Of a stretch of DNA of 64,000 bases, positions 11,947 through 23,497 are shown in pieces. How positions within the stretch are numbered: the first letter of the stretch is position 1; each line of letters opens with the position of its first letter. Both the position numbers and the translations under genes were made by a program. A model generated the notes under the pieces. It was not told where the DNA came from, did not search any database, and saw only the letters and a list, made by a program, of their open reading frames with translations. The stretch comes from Cocos nucifera (taxonomy: Eukaryota > Streptophyta > Magnoliopsida > Arecales > Arecaceae), in assembly GCA_006176705.1 (NCBI GenBank), contig QRFJ01001023.1:1-64000 (forward strand), given 5' to 3'.

Positions 11947-12146
11947 GATATATTTATAAATTTTATCATATTCTTATATAAGATTACCTCCAATCAAATG
12001 TAGTAATCTATTTTTTGGAGTAATTTTTTTACCAACCAAACATAGTAAAATTTATTTTCCTTCATAATCATTTTCTTAGATAAATAATTCTCAAAAATTA
12101 TCAAATTATCCTATAATCTAACATACCCCAACCGAATGGACTTTTA

Positions 12147-12735
12147 GATGGCAAATGTTTCTTTTTCTATTTTGAAACTATTACCATGGATAGGTTTTTT
12201 TAAAGATCCCATAGAAATTATAATATCTATGGTCTAGGCCTCCACTAGATCTTCCTACTCTATCAGAGAAGCAAACCTAGACCTAATCACCACATCTTAC
12301 TTTTCATCTCCTCTAGATGGATTCTTTGGAGGGAATTTTTCAAAGGTCCTGTGAGGTTGTGCCTAACTGTTCGATGATTGCATTCCCAACTATGGTGGAG
12401 GAGACCTATGACTCTTTAGCGATTATGCTGGTGGAATTGGCACACGAGCAGCTATAATCTATGGCCCATAGAAGGATCGTGTATTACCAGCCTCCTTCCT
12501 AGGGCACTCGCAAGATTCCACTGTTTTGCCTTTTTCTCTCAAACATATGTCCAACAAATCCTTGTAAATTAATTCTTGCCACATGGTCTCCAATCTTGGC
12601 ACTTGGATAGATGCTTCAATGCAAGTCAATTTGAACATGGACAAGGGCAAATCCCATCCAACAATTTGCCTTCATACAATCATCTAAGAAAAGAGGTTCC
12701 CTTGCTATAGAGGCAATTTTAAGGATCACGTCCTT
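12147..12735 (-). pseudogene. LINE ORF1-like remnant (nucleic-acid-binding region)
   Basis: The open frame at 12459-12650 and its continuation read a segment typical of plant LINE ORF1 or DUF4283-type proteins. It has a strand such as ALVHVQIDLH followed by a decayed zinc-knuckle zone (LIYKDLLDICLREKGKTVES). In intact LINEs this protein binds the element RNA. It lies on the same strand as the ORF2 remnant at 3635-5044 and in the expected 5' position, which supports one LINE split by the MITE. The cysteines of the knuckle are incomplete and stops occur toward 12150. Moderate confidence only. Confidence 0.5.
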
Positions 12736-12737
12736 CA

Positions 12738-13050
12738 TAGGGGTGTGCATGGTTCAATTCTAGTTAACTTGAATTGGTCTCCTAAAATTGAAACTGAACC
12801 CATCATATGAAAAAATTGATTCAACCGACCCAAAAAAATCAATTCAATTCAATTCGATTTATCTGACTGCGGGCTATTAGGCTTCTATCAAATGGATAGC
12901 TTATGGGATGAGCCAAATGGGCTGCTATCTATTTTAAATCCTAACCATGTTAAATAGGCAGCTAATTGGGTGGGCTAATGGGTAGCTTATAGATTGGCTA
13001 AATGGGCTAAAAAATTTTAATTTAATAGGTGCCTATAGCACAAGCAATCA
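12738..13050. mobile_element. Possible hAT-type MITE end
   Basis: The sequence starts TAGGGGTGTGCATGGTTCAA, a form common at the ends of plant hAT elements, and continues with repeated ATGGGCTAAATGGGC-like phrases. No matching opposite end was found before the microsatellite, so it may be truncated. Low confidence. Confidence 0.3.
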
Positions 13051-13069
13051 AATGCCCAAAAATATCTCA

Positions 13070-13140
<71 letters not shown>

Positions 13141-13205
13141 CGTACATACATACATACATTCGTTCATTCATTCATACATACATACATACATACATATACA
13201 TACAT

Positions 13206-13244
<39 letters not shown>
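13070..13244. repeat. Compound microsatellite (CATA)n (TA)n (CA)n
   Basis: Runs of CATA/TACA units, an AT run near 13100-13130, a CA run, more CATA units with a short CATT run, and a final CA run near 13223-13244. Open frames here reading YIHTYIHTYI are simple-repeat artefacts. Confidence 0.95.
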
Positions 13245-13257
13245 CCTTCTAATGAAC

Positions 13258-15150
13258 TCCTGTGTAAGGATGATAGCAATATCAAGTGTAGGTCATTATG
13301 TGCCATATAGATTAGTTATCCTCTTAACCAAGGAGTGTGAAGACACTGATATAGCATACAGGTGAGATATATGAGTATATCTATACTAAACATGACCACA
13401 CTGGACTATTCTACTCTCAGGACTTGCTCCGAAGGGATATGGATATAAGTATCCCTCAGACCTGAGATCACCATAGTGACTTATAAGTAACTCACTATAC
13501 TTTGGTGCTGGACTATTTGAATTTTAAATTTAGTGATAGAAGATTTCTGGATAGAGTCAAATACTTCTTAAGTCAGTGCATGAGTCAAGATGGGATTGAT
13601 CTCTCCAAGTAAAACTGAAGATAATGCATCACTATATTTTAATTTGGCAAGACCTTTACCGGGACAATCCATGTGATGGATTTAAAATTTAAAATACAAT
13701 ATGGATGACTTATTTAGGATTAATAGTTGAATCCTAGATCATCTTTTGAGCATTCAGGATCAAAGAAATAAATTATATGATAACCATATTCTAGTAAGTT
13801 CTGAATGTTGCTTCGCATATATTCGGTCTATCCGAACATCGGATACCATTACTAAATGATTACTTCGATTGGTATAGAAATTTATTTTTATACTATCAGC
13901 TTAGGTTCAAATCTATGGGATCACACTCATTAGAAGTACCTCTCTGATCATGTGGCTGATCGAGAGTCCTATTGGACTGGAAATCTATGTTTAAGAGTTC
14001 CACTAAGCTAGGACTTTATGACTAGGAGTCCTACTCGACTGAAACTCTATATTTAAAGAATTAGTTAGCAATAAGATTGCTAATTTGCTTAATTTGATTG
14101 AGTAATAAAGTTTGGATCAAAGCTAGTTGAATTGGATTCAATTTAGTTTGACCCGATTAGGTTATGAGATAACCTAATCGTTAAGAAAGATTGGTTTCTC
14201 ATTTGATTAGAACTTTGACTCGATCAAATCTTAATTTAATTAAAATTTAATTAAATTAATTTGAAACCTAATTAGATTAGATTTAGTCTTATTAATTTGG
14301 TTCTAATTAAATTAGATTTGGTTAGATACAAATATAAAAATCCAAGAATCCAAATATTGTTGGACTGCTTTCTGTGCCTCCTTGTTCTCTGTGCCACCTT
14401 CTCCATGCACAAAAGGGGTTTGTGTATGGGATATTCATCTAAAAGTCAACTTGTTGTCACCTCACTTGGATAAGGTTGGATTGGTTTGAGTTTGGTTCAA
14501 AAAGGTTTTGAGATAGAACTTTAACTGATTACCTTATCCACTTAGGTTGATGACCTACAAATGGACTGCTTGTTTTGTGTGACAAAATAAGAGTTTTCTC
14601 CCATATTTTCCAATGCCAATTTGCTTTGTTCAGCCACTATTCTAGATGGATATGGATGGTTATTAGTTGGATTAAGTTTGGATTTAAAAGAGTTTAAATC
14701 TGAACTAAAACCTAAGATCTATCCTTACTTATCTAGACTAGCATTTCACATGTATGAAAATCTCTCTTTTGTGAGCCAAAGCTAAGTGATTTTTTATGTG
14801 AAATTTTTGAGAGAGAGAGAGGGGCCAAACATCATCTTGGGGCATGAGGATTGGGATGGAAGCATTCTTAGGCATGAGAGAAAAATAGAGAAGATCTTCC
14901 TCCTCTAGGGTGAGAGATCAAACCCTAGTTTTAGGGTTTTGTTTTGCGAGAAAGAAAAACCAGAGAGAAAAAATTATTTTCTTTGTTCTTCTTCTTATTC
15001 CTACATCCTCCAGAGACTTGTCTTCGACTTTGAAAAGTCTAAGAGGTTTGAAGAATAAGAAGAGTTCAGATTAGCCCGTCATACGATCTTTGCGCCATCT
15101 AGCAGTCTTGGGTGATTGGATCAGTATAGGATTTTAAGTGGACAATCTAT
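13258..15150 (+). repeat. Truncated copia LTR related to element E
   Basis: The order of short matches follows the E LTR (59255-61200). These include CCTCTTAACCAAGGAGTGTG, AGTAACTCACTATACTTTGG, TTTAAAATACAATATGGA, GAGCATTCAGGATCAAAG and the GAGATAGAA block. The TGTTGGAAAATG start is missing; the microsatellite abuts the left break. The end is missing too, because G begins at 15151. It is strongly diverged and probably part of an old element into which G inserted. There are no genes in these 1.9 kb. Confidence 0.6.
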
Positions 15151-15382
15151 TGCCCAACAAGACAACCCAAGAGGGAGGGAGCGTGAATTAAATTTTTCAA
15201 AATTTAAGCAAGTAATGTAATATTTTTAAAAACTAGTAAAGTGTTGATGTGTGTTCTAGTTTGATGCAACCAAGTATGTAGAAATATAAGTGCAATGGAA
15301 AACAAGAAACAAAACAATCACATATACAAAGAGATTTATGGTGGTTCGATGCCCCTTACATCTACATCCACTCTTAAAGATC
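15151..15382 (-). repeat. LTR of element G, left piece
   Basis: From TGCCCAACAAGACAACCC onward, this sequence continues after element B at 25769. The join is supported by B's target duplication AGATC (15378-15382 and 25764-25768). G is read on the minus strand because its polypurine tracts and ORF are on that strand. The left border is inferred from a TG and the change of sequence type. Confidence 0.5.
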
Positions 15383-17630
15383 TGTTAGATGTGTGCCCTA
15401 GAAGTCAGATTGGCTGACACTTGTAATACACTTCTAAGAGCAACTTTATAATTTTGACTATAAATTAATAAAAAAATATTTTCTATCATAGTATGTATTT
15501 AAAGTGTCTGTGATATATTCTTTGAGTTAATGATAATGATGATTCATATCTTCAAGAGTTGAAAATTTAAGACATAAATTCTCATAATTAACTCATAAAC
15601 TGCTTTCGATCGTAGGATGATCACGGGGATGGTGATCGATCCGGAAGGTTAGTGTAAGATCACTTTCTAAGGATAGATGTATCTTGAGTCTATAGTGTGG
15701 AGACACTGGAATAAGAGTACAGATACTCATTAGAGAATGAGGGCACTGAGCGTCACCACCTCGAGCAGTCATAAGAAAGTCTACCTTCTTATCGATGACT
15801 GGCTTGATGTTATAGTGATGTGTCTGGTTCTTTGACCTGAGATGCATTGATAGTTCACCTTGAGAGTGTAGTTTGACTACACCATAACTCGATCTCCTAG
15901 CCATTCAAAATCCTGAGGCGTATGTTGGCTATAGCATGTTCATTGTAGAAATTGGATTGCACCAATAGAAGATCTATCTACCTCGGTAGATGAGGAGTAG
16001 TCCTATGATAATCATGAGATCGAGTCCTTAAGCCCATGGCCATGGAAGAGTGAAGATGATAGAAAGAGTTTCTATTAGAATTTACATCGAGCTCAAATTA
16101 AATGATTAATTCATATGATGGATGTTGGGTTTGACGAGTTCACCTTAACCCTAGTCCTATCGGGGCTCAAGATTGAAGAATCCAATCACACAGGTAGCTA
16201 CACTGAGAGATTCGCTTTTAGTTCTGATGGATTGCCACCATATACTGCTACGTATTACTAGTAAATTTTAAGAGAAATTAGAATGATCTTGATGATCGAT
16301 CATTCTAATTATATAAATAAAAAAAATTTTGGTCCATCGAAAGGTGTTTCAATGATGTTGATAATAGAGATCATGATATGTCTCATTACCATATGGAACT
16401 GAGCCTAACTAGATCACATAAATAAGGATTTAGATCTGGATGTCATCAATTGAGCTAATCCAATTCGATTGATTTGGATTAGATCCAATCAGATTCAAGG
16501 TAGTCGTGCTAGCACACGATTGAGCCTGGCTTTCTCTTTCTATAATCTTTCTGATTCATCGCAACCAAGTCAAATTTGATTTGACTAATTTTTATATCTT
16601 GAATGAATTTATTTTCATCTAACTGAAACTAGTTTAGGTTAGATTAATTGTAGAAATTAAATCTATTCCTAGTGCAATTGGACTAGGGTCAAAAGTTGAT
16701 CCAATTGAGAGAATTAAGGGTCACCTGATGAGATGCTTGTAGAAAATTCTCTAGAAATCCTTTTGATCTAATTTTTAGATATGTGATAGGGATCAAGTCA
16801 TACTTTGGGTTTTTAAATTTCATGATTTATGAAAGTGCCTAGACTGAGTTATGACAGAGTTTAATTTGGATTAAACTCTTGAGGGAAGAGTCCTAGGCGC
16901 AATGGACTCTTCCTTATTTACTCATGCCACCCCCTTTTTGGTGGCTTTCTGGTGTAAAAACTAGATAGAGATATGGTGTTTGATGTGGAGATTAATTCTA
17001 GAAGTCCCAAAAGATCAAATAAGATGGTTATTTGATCAAAAGGGACTCCTATATGGTGTAGGGTTTTTCTATAAGAACCCTTGCACCAAAGGGTCTTTAT
17101 GATGTGATCTCCTTTTCATGCCCAAGTGCTGCCCCTTTCATCTTCCACATTCCTTTGATTCTCTCTCTCCTTCTCTTCTACATGCCTAAAAAGTTAGGCA
17201 CAAATCTAAGTTCAAGATCTAAGGTTTTTGGCATAAGATTCAAGATCTATGCGATGGTGTTCATGAGACGGATGGGCTGCCTTCAGAAATAGTTTTGAAG
17301 GATCTACAGATTAGATTTAGATCTAATCTTTGGAGAACAGATTTATGAGGAGAAGATATTCAGATCTTGTCTAAGTAGATACCGACAGAGGCCAGGTGCA
17401 TGTGTGGCTCATTCCAGAACCTTAGGAACTAACAGGATCATCGTAGGATAATCAGATTACCTAAGATACTTAAAATTAAATCTAATTTAATTTAATTTTT
17501 AATTTTTAATATCAAATCACTATAGTCAGATATAAGAACTCTTAGATCTGATTAAATTATAGAAATTTTTATAGAAAAATCTACCTCAGATCTGGACGAT
17601 CCTACGACGAAAAATCAGATTTTTTCTTCA
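15383..17630 (+). repeat. 5' LTR of element B
   Basis: It runs TGTTAGATGTGTGCCCTAGA to TTTTTTCTTCA, 2248 bp. It contains the GTGCTAGCAC palindrome at 16506-16515 and a TATAAG box at 17070. An antisense reading frame (15593-15904) stays open here, as in four LTR copies of the sister family. Confidence 0.95.
17070..17075 (+). promoter_or_regulatory. Probable TATA box in the 5' LTR of element B
   Basis: TATAAG within TTTTTCTATAAGAACCC is conserved at 25189-25194 in the 3' LTR, about 560 bases before the LTR end. Confidence 0.5.
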
Positions 17631-17632
17631 AC

Positions 17633-17644
17633 TGGTATCAGAGC
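17633..17644 (+). other. Primer-binding site of element B
   Basis: TGGTATCAGAGC lies two bases after the 5' LTR. It is complementary to the 3' end of plant initiator methionine tRNA, the usual copia primer. Confidence 0.9.
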
Positions 17645-19532
17645 TAGATTAGTAGTTCTTCAGATTTTTTTTAGATTTGATTTAATTTTTATTTATGATA
17701 TGATATTAAATAATTTTAAATATTACATCAGATATAATTAGATCTAAAATAAAAAAAATTAAAAATTATATGATTTAGATCTATAATGTATAAGATGTAT
17801 GACTAGAATAGGAATATAATAGTTTTATGTGTAGTCTAGTATGATCATGTTGTTAATTTAATTAAATATAATTTTAGATTTATTTTATTTTTATTTTTTA
17901 ATATTATAATTATTATAACCAGATCTAAAAAATAAAAAATATAATTTTTAATTTTTAATTTATTTATATGAGATATGAAAGATGCATGCTTAGACTAGTT
18001 ATAGAATAGTTTTATAAATATCTAGAATAGTTTTATTTTTGATGTGATTAAATTTAAAATTCTATTTTTTAGATTTAATATATGATATTTTAGATCTAAA
18101 AGCATGCATAGTTTATTGAGTTATGATATATGAGATGTATGCAAGACATGTATAGGTTAGATCTTTTGTATATGTGATATATGATTTTGATCTAACTAAT
18201 TTTATTTTAAAAAATATATTTTTGATTAAAATATTCTCCTTGACCGTCCGATCATAAGAACAAAGTAAGATTTAAAGACCCTCTCCTTTCATTTGATGGA
18301 ACGTTCTTATGATGTGTAGGGATGCTGTGCATTTATCTTTAATCAAAAATCAAAAATTATTTTCTATAAAATCCTAGATCCTAAAATCCTAGAATTTTAT
18401 TATATATTTTATTCATAACTCTAAAACTTAATTAAAAATTAAGATTATAAAATTAATTAGATCTAAAAATTATAAATTTTTAGATCTAAGATATCTTCAT
18501 AAAATTGGGTTCGGGCTTGGGTAGCTCAATTAGGTCTAGCGATTGATCAAACTAAATCAAGAGTTGGTTAGGTGGGACTAAAGAAAGCTTAGAATTGACT
18601 AGCCTAATAGGATTAAGTCTGTGTCAAGATTGAATTACATTGAGATGTGACTCGATCAAGTCAAGACCTAATTTGGCTCCATGGTTTGAGCCTAGATCGT
18701 AGGTTAATCCGATTAATTTTGATTCGATAATTTGGTGTCTAAGTTAAGTTTGGCAGATATGATCGACTAATTTTTAATTAGAAGCTACTCAATCTGAATG
18801 CATTCTTATCAAGTTAATAGCATATTCCTTCCATCGGTCTCACTTATCTGGCCATTTGTGTCAACCCAATTTTGATTTGAGGTGGCTAATAATTCGAGCC
18901 AACCCATGCCAATAGATTCGTTATAATTGTTATGACTAAGTCAAGTTTAAAAAGACCTAAATTAAATCTTTCTAAAAAAATATTAAATATAAGGTCTTCC
19001 ACTATTATAGATATGCTGGTCCTTTTCGGAGTTGATTATTCTTGGATGGATACAGTGGTTTAGTTGCACCAAAAAGATGCATCCATGTCTATTAGGCATT
19101 GGATGCTATGGGCTGAAGGATGGGTTGGGCTCAATATTTTGGATACGGTGAGAGATCCAATCAGAAATTTAATTCATGCAAATGGTGGTTCTGACTTAAC
19201 TAAGGAGTGGAGCAATATTTTGGATATGATGAGCTTCATGAATTAGAGACAAGATTTGGGTGTACCATGATTAGAAAATTATTGGACAAGAGTTGTCCAC
19301 TCTTCAGTTGATCCATCATCAATAACTGTTAGGTGAGGTGGTGAGCCAGTTGGTGGGATCACACCATCCACTAAAAATTAATAATCGTGAAGATTTTTGC
19401 ATCTCTGCCAAGAAAGTGTATGGATCCGAGTAGATAGTGGAAGCCTAATTTATTTAAAAATAAAACTTCTAAATAAATTGGTTAAGTTTAATTATAAAAA
19501 TCTAACTAGAAACTTTGACTCTCTATAGAAAA
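17645..19532 (+). other. Untranslated leader of element B
   Basis: This is 1.9 kb of AT-rich non-coding leader. Parts match the leaders of A, C and D in the reverse orientation (for example the ATTGATCAAACTAAATCAAG zone and the ATGCATTGGATGCTATGGGC zone). No gene is visible. Confidence 0.75.
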
Positions 19533-20380
19533 ATATCTGCATCCAATCCACTAGCCCGTATCCTGGACATCCATAGACTGATCGGATCCAACTACAAGGA
19601 TTGGCTCTGAAACTTCAAAATTATTTTAGGTTCCAAAAAGTTGACTCATGTGTTGGAATAGGATCCTCTCACTTCACTAGCACGTCCATTCGTTGATCAG
19701 AGAGCATCTCTAAAAAAATGGATGGATGAAAATAATAAAGCCATGTATTACTTGTTGGGCTTGATGTCTGATGAGCTCCAGCGCCAACATAAAGATATTA
19801 AGGCTACCCACCAAATATTGGCTCACCTACAAGAGTTGTTTGGTGAACAGAGTGGTGCAGTCAAATATCAAATCATTAAAAGGTTTTTTAAGGCTTAGAT
19901 GCATGATGGACAGTTGGTCTAAGATCATTGTCTGATGATGATCAAAGACTTAGAAGAGCTTGAGAAGCTCAGTGTCAAGTTAGATCAGGACCTATAGATT
20001 GATGTCATTCTGCAGTCTTTGATTGATGCGTATGGGCAATTCATCATGAACTACCATATGCATAAACTTTAAAATATCTTGGCTGAACTTATGAATATGC
20101 TGGTTATTGCTGAGCTCTCTATGAAAGATTCAAAGGGCTCAGTGCTTGTTGTGGAGCAGACTTTTTCAAGAAAAAATCTTTTGAAAAAAAAAAGAATACT
20201 ACGAAGAAGCAGAAGGTGAAAGGAAGAAAGAAGAAGAAGGCAAAGCTAAAGAAGAAGGCCGTTGATAAGAAAAATATTTTCATTGCAACACAGATGGTCA
20301 TTAGAAGTGGAACTACCCTCTTGACCTAGCCAGCCTGAAGAACAAGGAGGTAGGTCCTTCTAGAGGTATGCTCATTATAG
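19533..20380 (+). pseudogene. Copia gag remnant, element B
   Basis: Gag is the particle-forming RNA-binding protein. The reading aligns with the gag of D: NPLARILDIHRLIGSNYKDW at the start, then MSDELQRQHKDI, LFGEQSGAVKYQI and ILQSLIDAYGQFIMNYHMHK. The start codon has become ATA (19533-19535). The zinc knuckle near 20275-20325 has lost cysteines (YFHCNTDGH...WNYP). Several in-frame stops (W to stop, Q to stop) occur. Not functional. Confidence 0.9.
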
Positions 20381-21745
20381 AATCTAACCTTATGGTTTCT
20401 TCTGCATCTAGTTGGATGCTTGACTCTGATTCTAGTGCTCACTTGTGCACTTCTATACCGGGTCTTAAGGATAGCAGAAAGCTGAGGGATGGTGAGATGA
20501 TCCTATGCGTCGAGAATAAAGCAAGAGTTGCTATTGTAGCCATAGAAATCTATCATCTTCGATTACCGTCAGGATAAGATCTAGTTCTTAGAAAATATTT
20601 TTATGTGCTTGCAGCAAGTAGAAATTTAATTTTTATTTCATGTTTAGCACAAGAAGGCTATGTAATTAGTTTTCTTAAGAACCATTGTAATATTCTTTAT
20701 AAAAGAAATAAAATTGCAAGTGATTTTCTTATAATGATCTCTATCAGTTACATATTGATATTTTTATTTTTAATATCGAGCAAAATGTGAATGCCATAGG
20801 ATCAAAGTGACCTAGGGATAATCTAAATAATAGGTATCTTTGGCACCTTACGCTAGGTTATATAGCTGAAGACAGGATTAACAAATTGAAGAAATCTTGA
20901 CTATTGAGTCCATTGACTTTTGAGTCATATTCGATTTGTGAATCATGCCTTCATGGCAAAATGATCAAGCTCTCTTTTATGAGACATGAGGAAAGGGCCA
21001 CAAACCTACTCATCCTGGTATACATAGATGTATGCAGTCCATTTGATGTGCCGATCAGGGGCGATTATATCTACTTCATCACCTTTATCAATGAACTATC
21101 TTGGTATAGGTATGTGTATTTGATTCGACATAAGTTTGAAGTTTTTAAAAAATTCAAGAAATTCAAACTTGAAGTAGAAAAATAAATAAAAAAAATTATT
21201 AAGATTTTTCGATCAGATTGAGGAGGCGAATATCTTAGTCAAAAATTCCTAGACTATCTTAAGGACAATGGCATAGTCTCTCAATGGACTCCACCTGGAA
21301 TGTCTCAACTAAACAAAATTTCAGAATGGAGAAATCAGATCCTATTAGATATGGTCCGATCTATGATGAGTTTCACGGACGTTCCTGAGTTTCTTTGGAG
21401 ATATAGTCTTATAACTATTATATATTTACTGAATAGGATTCTCTCTAAAACCATTCCTACCACACTGTATGAGATATGGTATGATAAGAAATCAAGTATG
21501 AGTTATCTCAGAATTTGAAATTATTCGACCCATATCAAGAAACAATAGGCAGATAAATTAGAGTCTAGGTCCTTTAGAGCTTGATTTATTGGATATCCTA
21601 AAGAGTCATTAGAATATTATTTCTAACTTTCGAAAGATCACAATGTGATAGTGAGTCAATACACCATCTTCCTTGAAAAATAGTTTATTCTAGATAGTGG
21701 CATCGGAAGATAGATTAGACTCGAGGAGAAAGTCTCCGATGAGAA
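20381..21745 (+). pseudogene. Copia protease and integrase remnant, element B
   Basis: The protease would cut the polyprotein and the integrase would insert the cDNA. The protease active site reads LDSDSS instead of LDSGSS (about 20421). The pre-integrase zone reads RYLWHLTLGYIAEDRI (about 20830), and CESCLHGK gives part of the zinc-binding segment. The integrase core follows: YIDVCSPFD, then RSD followed by a stop, then WTPPGMSQLN...ISEWRNQ. All three acidic residues can still be placed, but stops interrupt the frame repeatedly. Confidence 0.85.
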
Positions 21746-21777
21746 ATAACCTAAGAAACCTATAGAACCCAATTAGA

Positions 21778-23480
21778 TTGAGCCAACTCAGACACTACCT
21801 CCTCCACCTCATAGATCAAATAGAATTTTTCATCCTCCTGAAAAGGTACTTAGGTACTATCTCAGAAGACGTAGAGAAAATATTCCTCATAGGAAATGGG
21901 GTTCATGGTGATGATCCCAAAACCTATGATGAGACGATATTAGATGTCAACTCCGAGAAATGGTTAGAAGTAATGAAGTCAGAGATTGACTCAGTGCATT
22001 CGAATCAAGTCTGGATCTTGGTAGATCCACTTGAAGGTATAGTACCTATTTGGTATAAATGGATCTTCAAGAGAAAGATAGGTGCTAATGAAAATGTAGA
22101 GACATTCAAAGTAAGGCTCGTAGCGAAAGGATATAGTCAGCATGATGGTATTGACTATCAGGATACTTTTTCGTCAGTAGCCATGCTCAAATCCATCCAT
22201 ACATTGCTTACTGTTGCAGTCTATTTCGATAATAAAATATGACAGATGGATGTAAAAATGACGTTCTTAAATGGATACCTTGAGAAAGATATTTATATGG
22301 AATAGCTGCTAAGTTTTACATTCAATGATGATGATCACAAGGTATGCAAGCTGCAAAGGTCCATATATGGACTTAAGCAAGTATCTCAAAGCTGGAATGC
22401 TTATTTTAATGATGTAATCAAATCATTTGGATTCATCAAGAATGAGGAAGTATTCTATATTTTCAAAAAGATCAATGGGAGCGTTGTTGTCTTTCTCATA
22501 CTATACATGGATGATATCTTCCTAATTGAAAATAATATTTTCATATTGACTATAGTCAAAATATGGTTGTCTAAGGAGTTCTCTATGAAATATCTAGAAG
22601 AGACATCCTTTATTCTGAGAATTAAGGTCCTTTGGGGTAGATTGAATAGGATGCTGGGTCTCTCACAGAAAATATACATAGAGAAGGTGCTTAAGAGGTT
22701 CAGCATGAAAAACTTCAAAAGTAGTTTAGTACCCTTTAGACATGGCATTCATCTCTCCAAGAAGATGTGTCCTAGCACACCTGAGAAGATTGAATGCATG
22801 AGCACGATCTTTTATGCTTCGACAATAGGGAGCCTCATGTATGCCATGCTATATACACGACCTGATATTGTCCATGTCGTGAGTGCCACGAGTGGGTATC
22901 AGTCGAATCTAGATGAAGAGCACTGGACTACTATGAAATGTATCATTAAGTACTTGAGAAGGACTAAGAATATGTTTCTAGTTTTTGGTAATGGAGAACT
23001 CCATGTTCAGAGGTATACCGACTCAGATTTATGTCTAACATAGATGATCAAAAGTCGATAATTGAAAGTTTGTTTATTTGTAATAATGGAGCTATCAGTT
23101 GGAAGAGTTCCAAGTAGATGGTGATAGCAGACTCCACCATGGAAGCAGAGTATATCACTACGTCGGAGGCTACAAAGGAGGCATTCTGGTATAAGAAGTT
23201 TGCCATAGAGCTCAGAGTGATGCCATCAGATGTCCTTCCTCTGTACTACGATAATAATGATGCCGTAGCCCTAGCTAAGGAGTCGAGATCTCATAAAAAA
23301 TTCAAGCATATCAAGCGATGATACCACCTCATCCACGATTACCTCGAGAAGGGATACATCGAGGTCAAGAAAGTTGACTCCGTAGATAATGCGGCAGATC
23401 TGCTGATAAAGTTATTGAGCCAGTAAAAGATCGAAACCCACCTTGAGAAGATGGGATTTAGATTTATAGCCAATTGGCTT
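21778..23480 (+). pseudogene. Copia reverse transcriptase and RNase H remnant, element B
   Basis: RT blocks are visible in order: NQVWILVDPLEGIVPI, WIFKRKIGANENVETFK, FDNKI...QMDVKMTFLNGYL, and YMDD (normally YVDD, near 22504). Next come TRPDIVHVVSATSGYQSN and RNase H: YTDSDL, ADSTMEAEYITTSEA, LYYDNNDAVALAKE. The tail reads KIETHLEKMGFRFIANWL (about 23429). Stops interrupt at several points (for example 22242 and 23041). It is the same Tork/Angela-like type as D. Confidence 0.9.
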
Positions 23481-23497
23481 TAGGTTAAGTGAAAGTT

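Larger units (their letters stand above)
5315..12143. mobile_element. Tourist-like MITE split by the gypsy element
   Basis: Imperfect terminal inverted repeats are visible. The left end reads GGGTTCATTTAGTTGGGGG (from 5315). The right end, reverse-complemented, reads AAGTCCATTCGGTTGGGGT (to 12143). Both ends are flanked by TTA (5312-5314 and 12144-12146), the usual PIF/Harbinger-Tourist target duplication. Without the inserted gypsy element the MITE is about 550 bp, AT-rich and non-coding. It sits in LINE sequence. The call is an inference from ends and flanks, and a short imperfect repeat could be coincidental. Confidence 0.5.

Noticed and set aside
13029..13310. Plus-strand frames rich in Tyr-Ile-His-Thr
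   Set aside because: They lie within a CATA/CA/TA microsatellite.
13258..15150. Considered as a complete solo LTR with its own target duplication
   Set aside because: The start of the LTR is missing at the microsatellite and the end at G, so no flanking duplication can be read. Listed as a truncated fragment.
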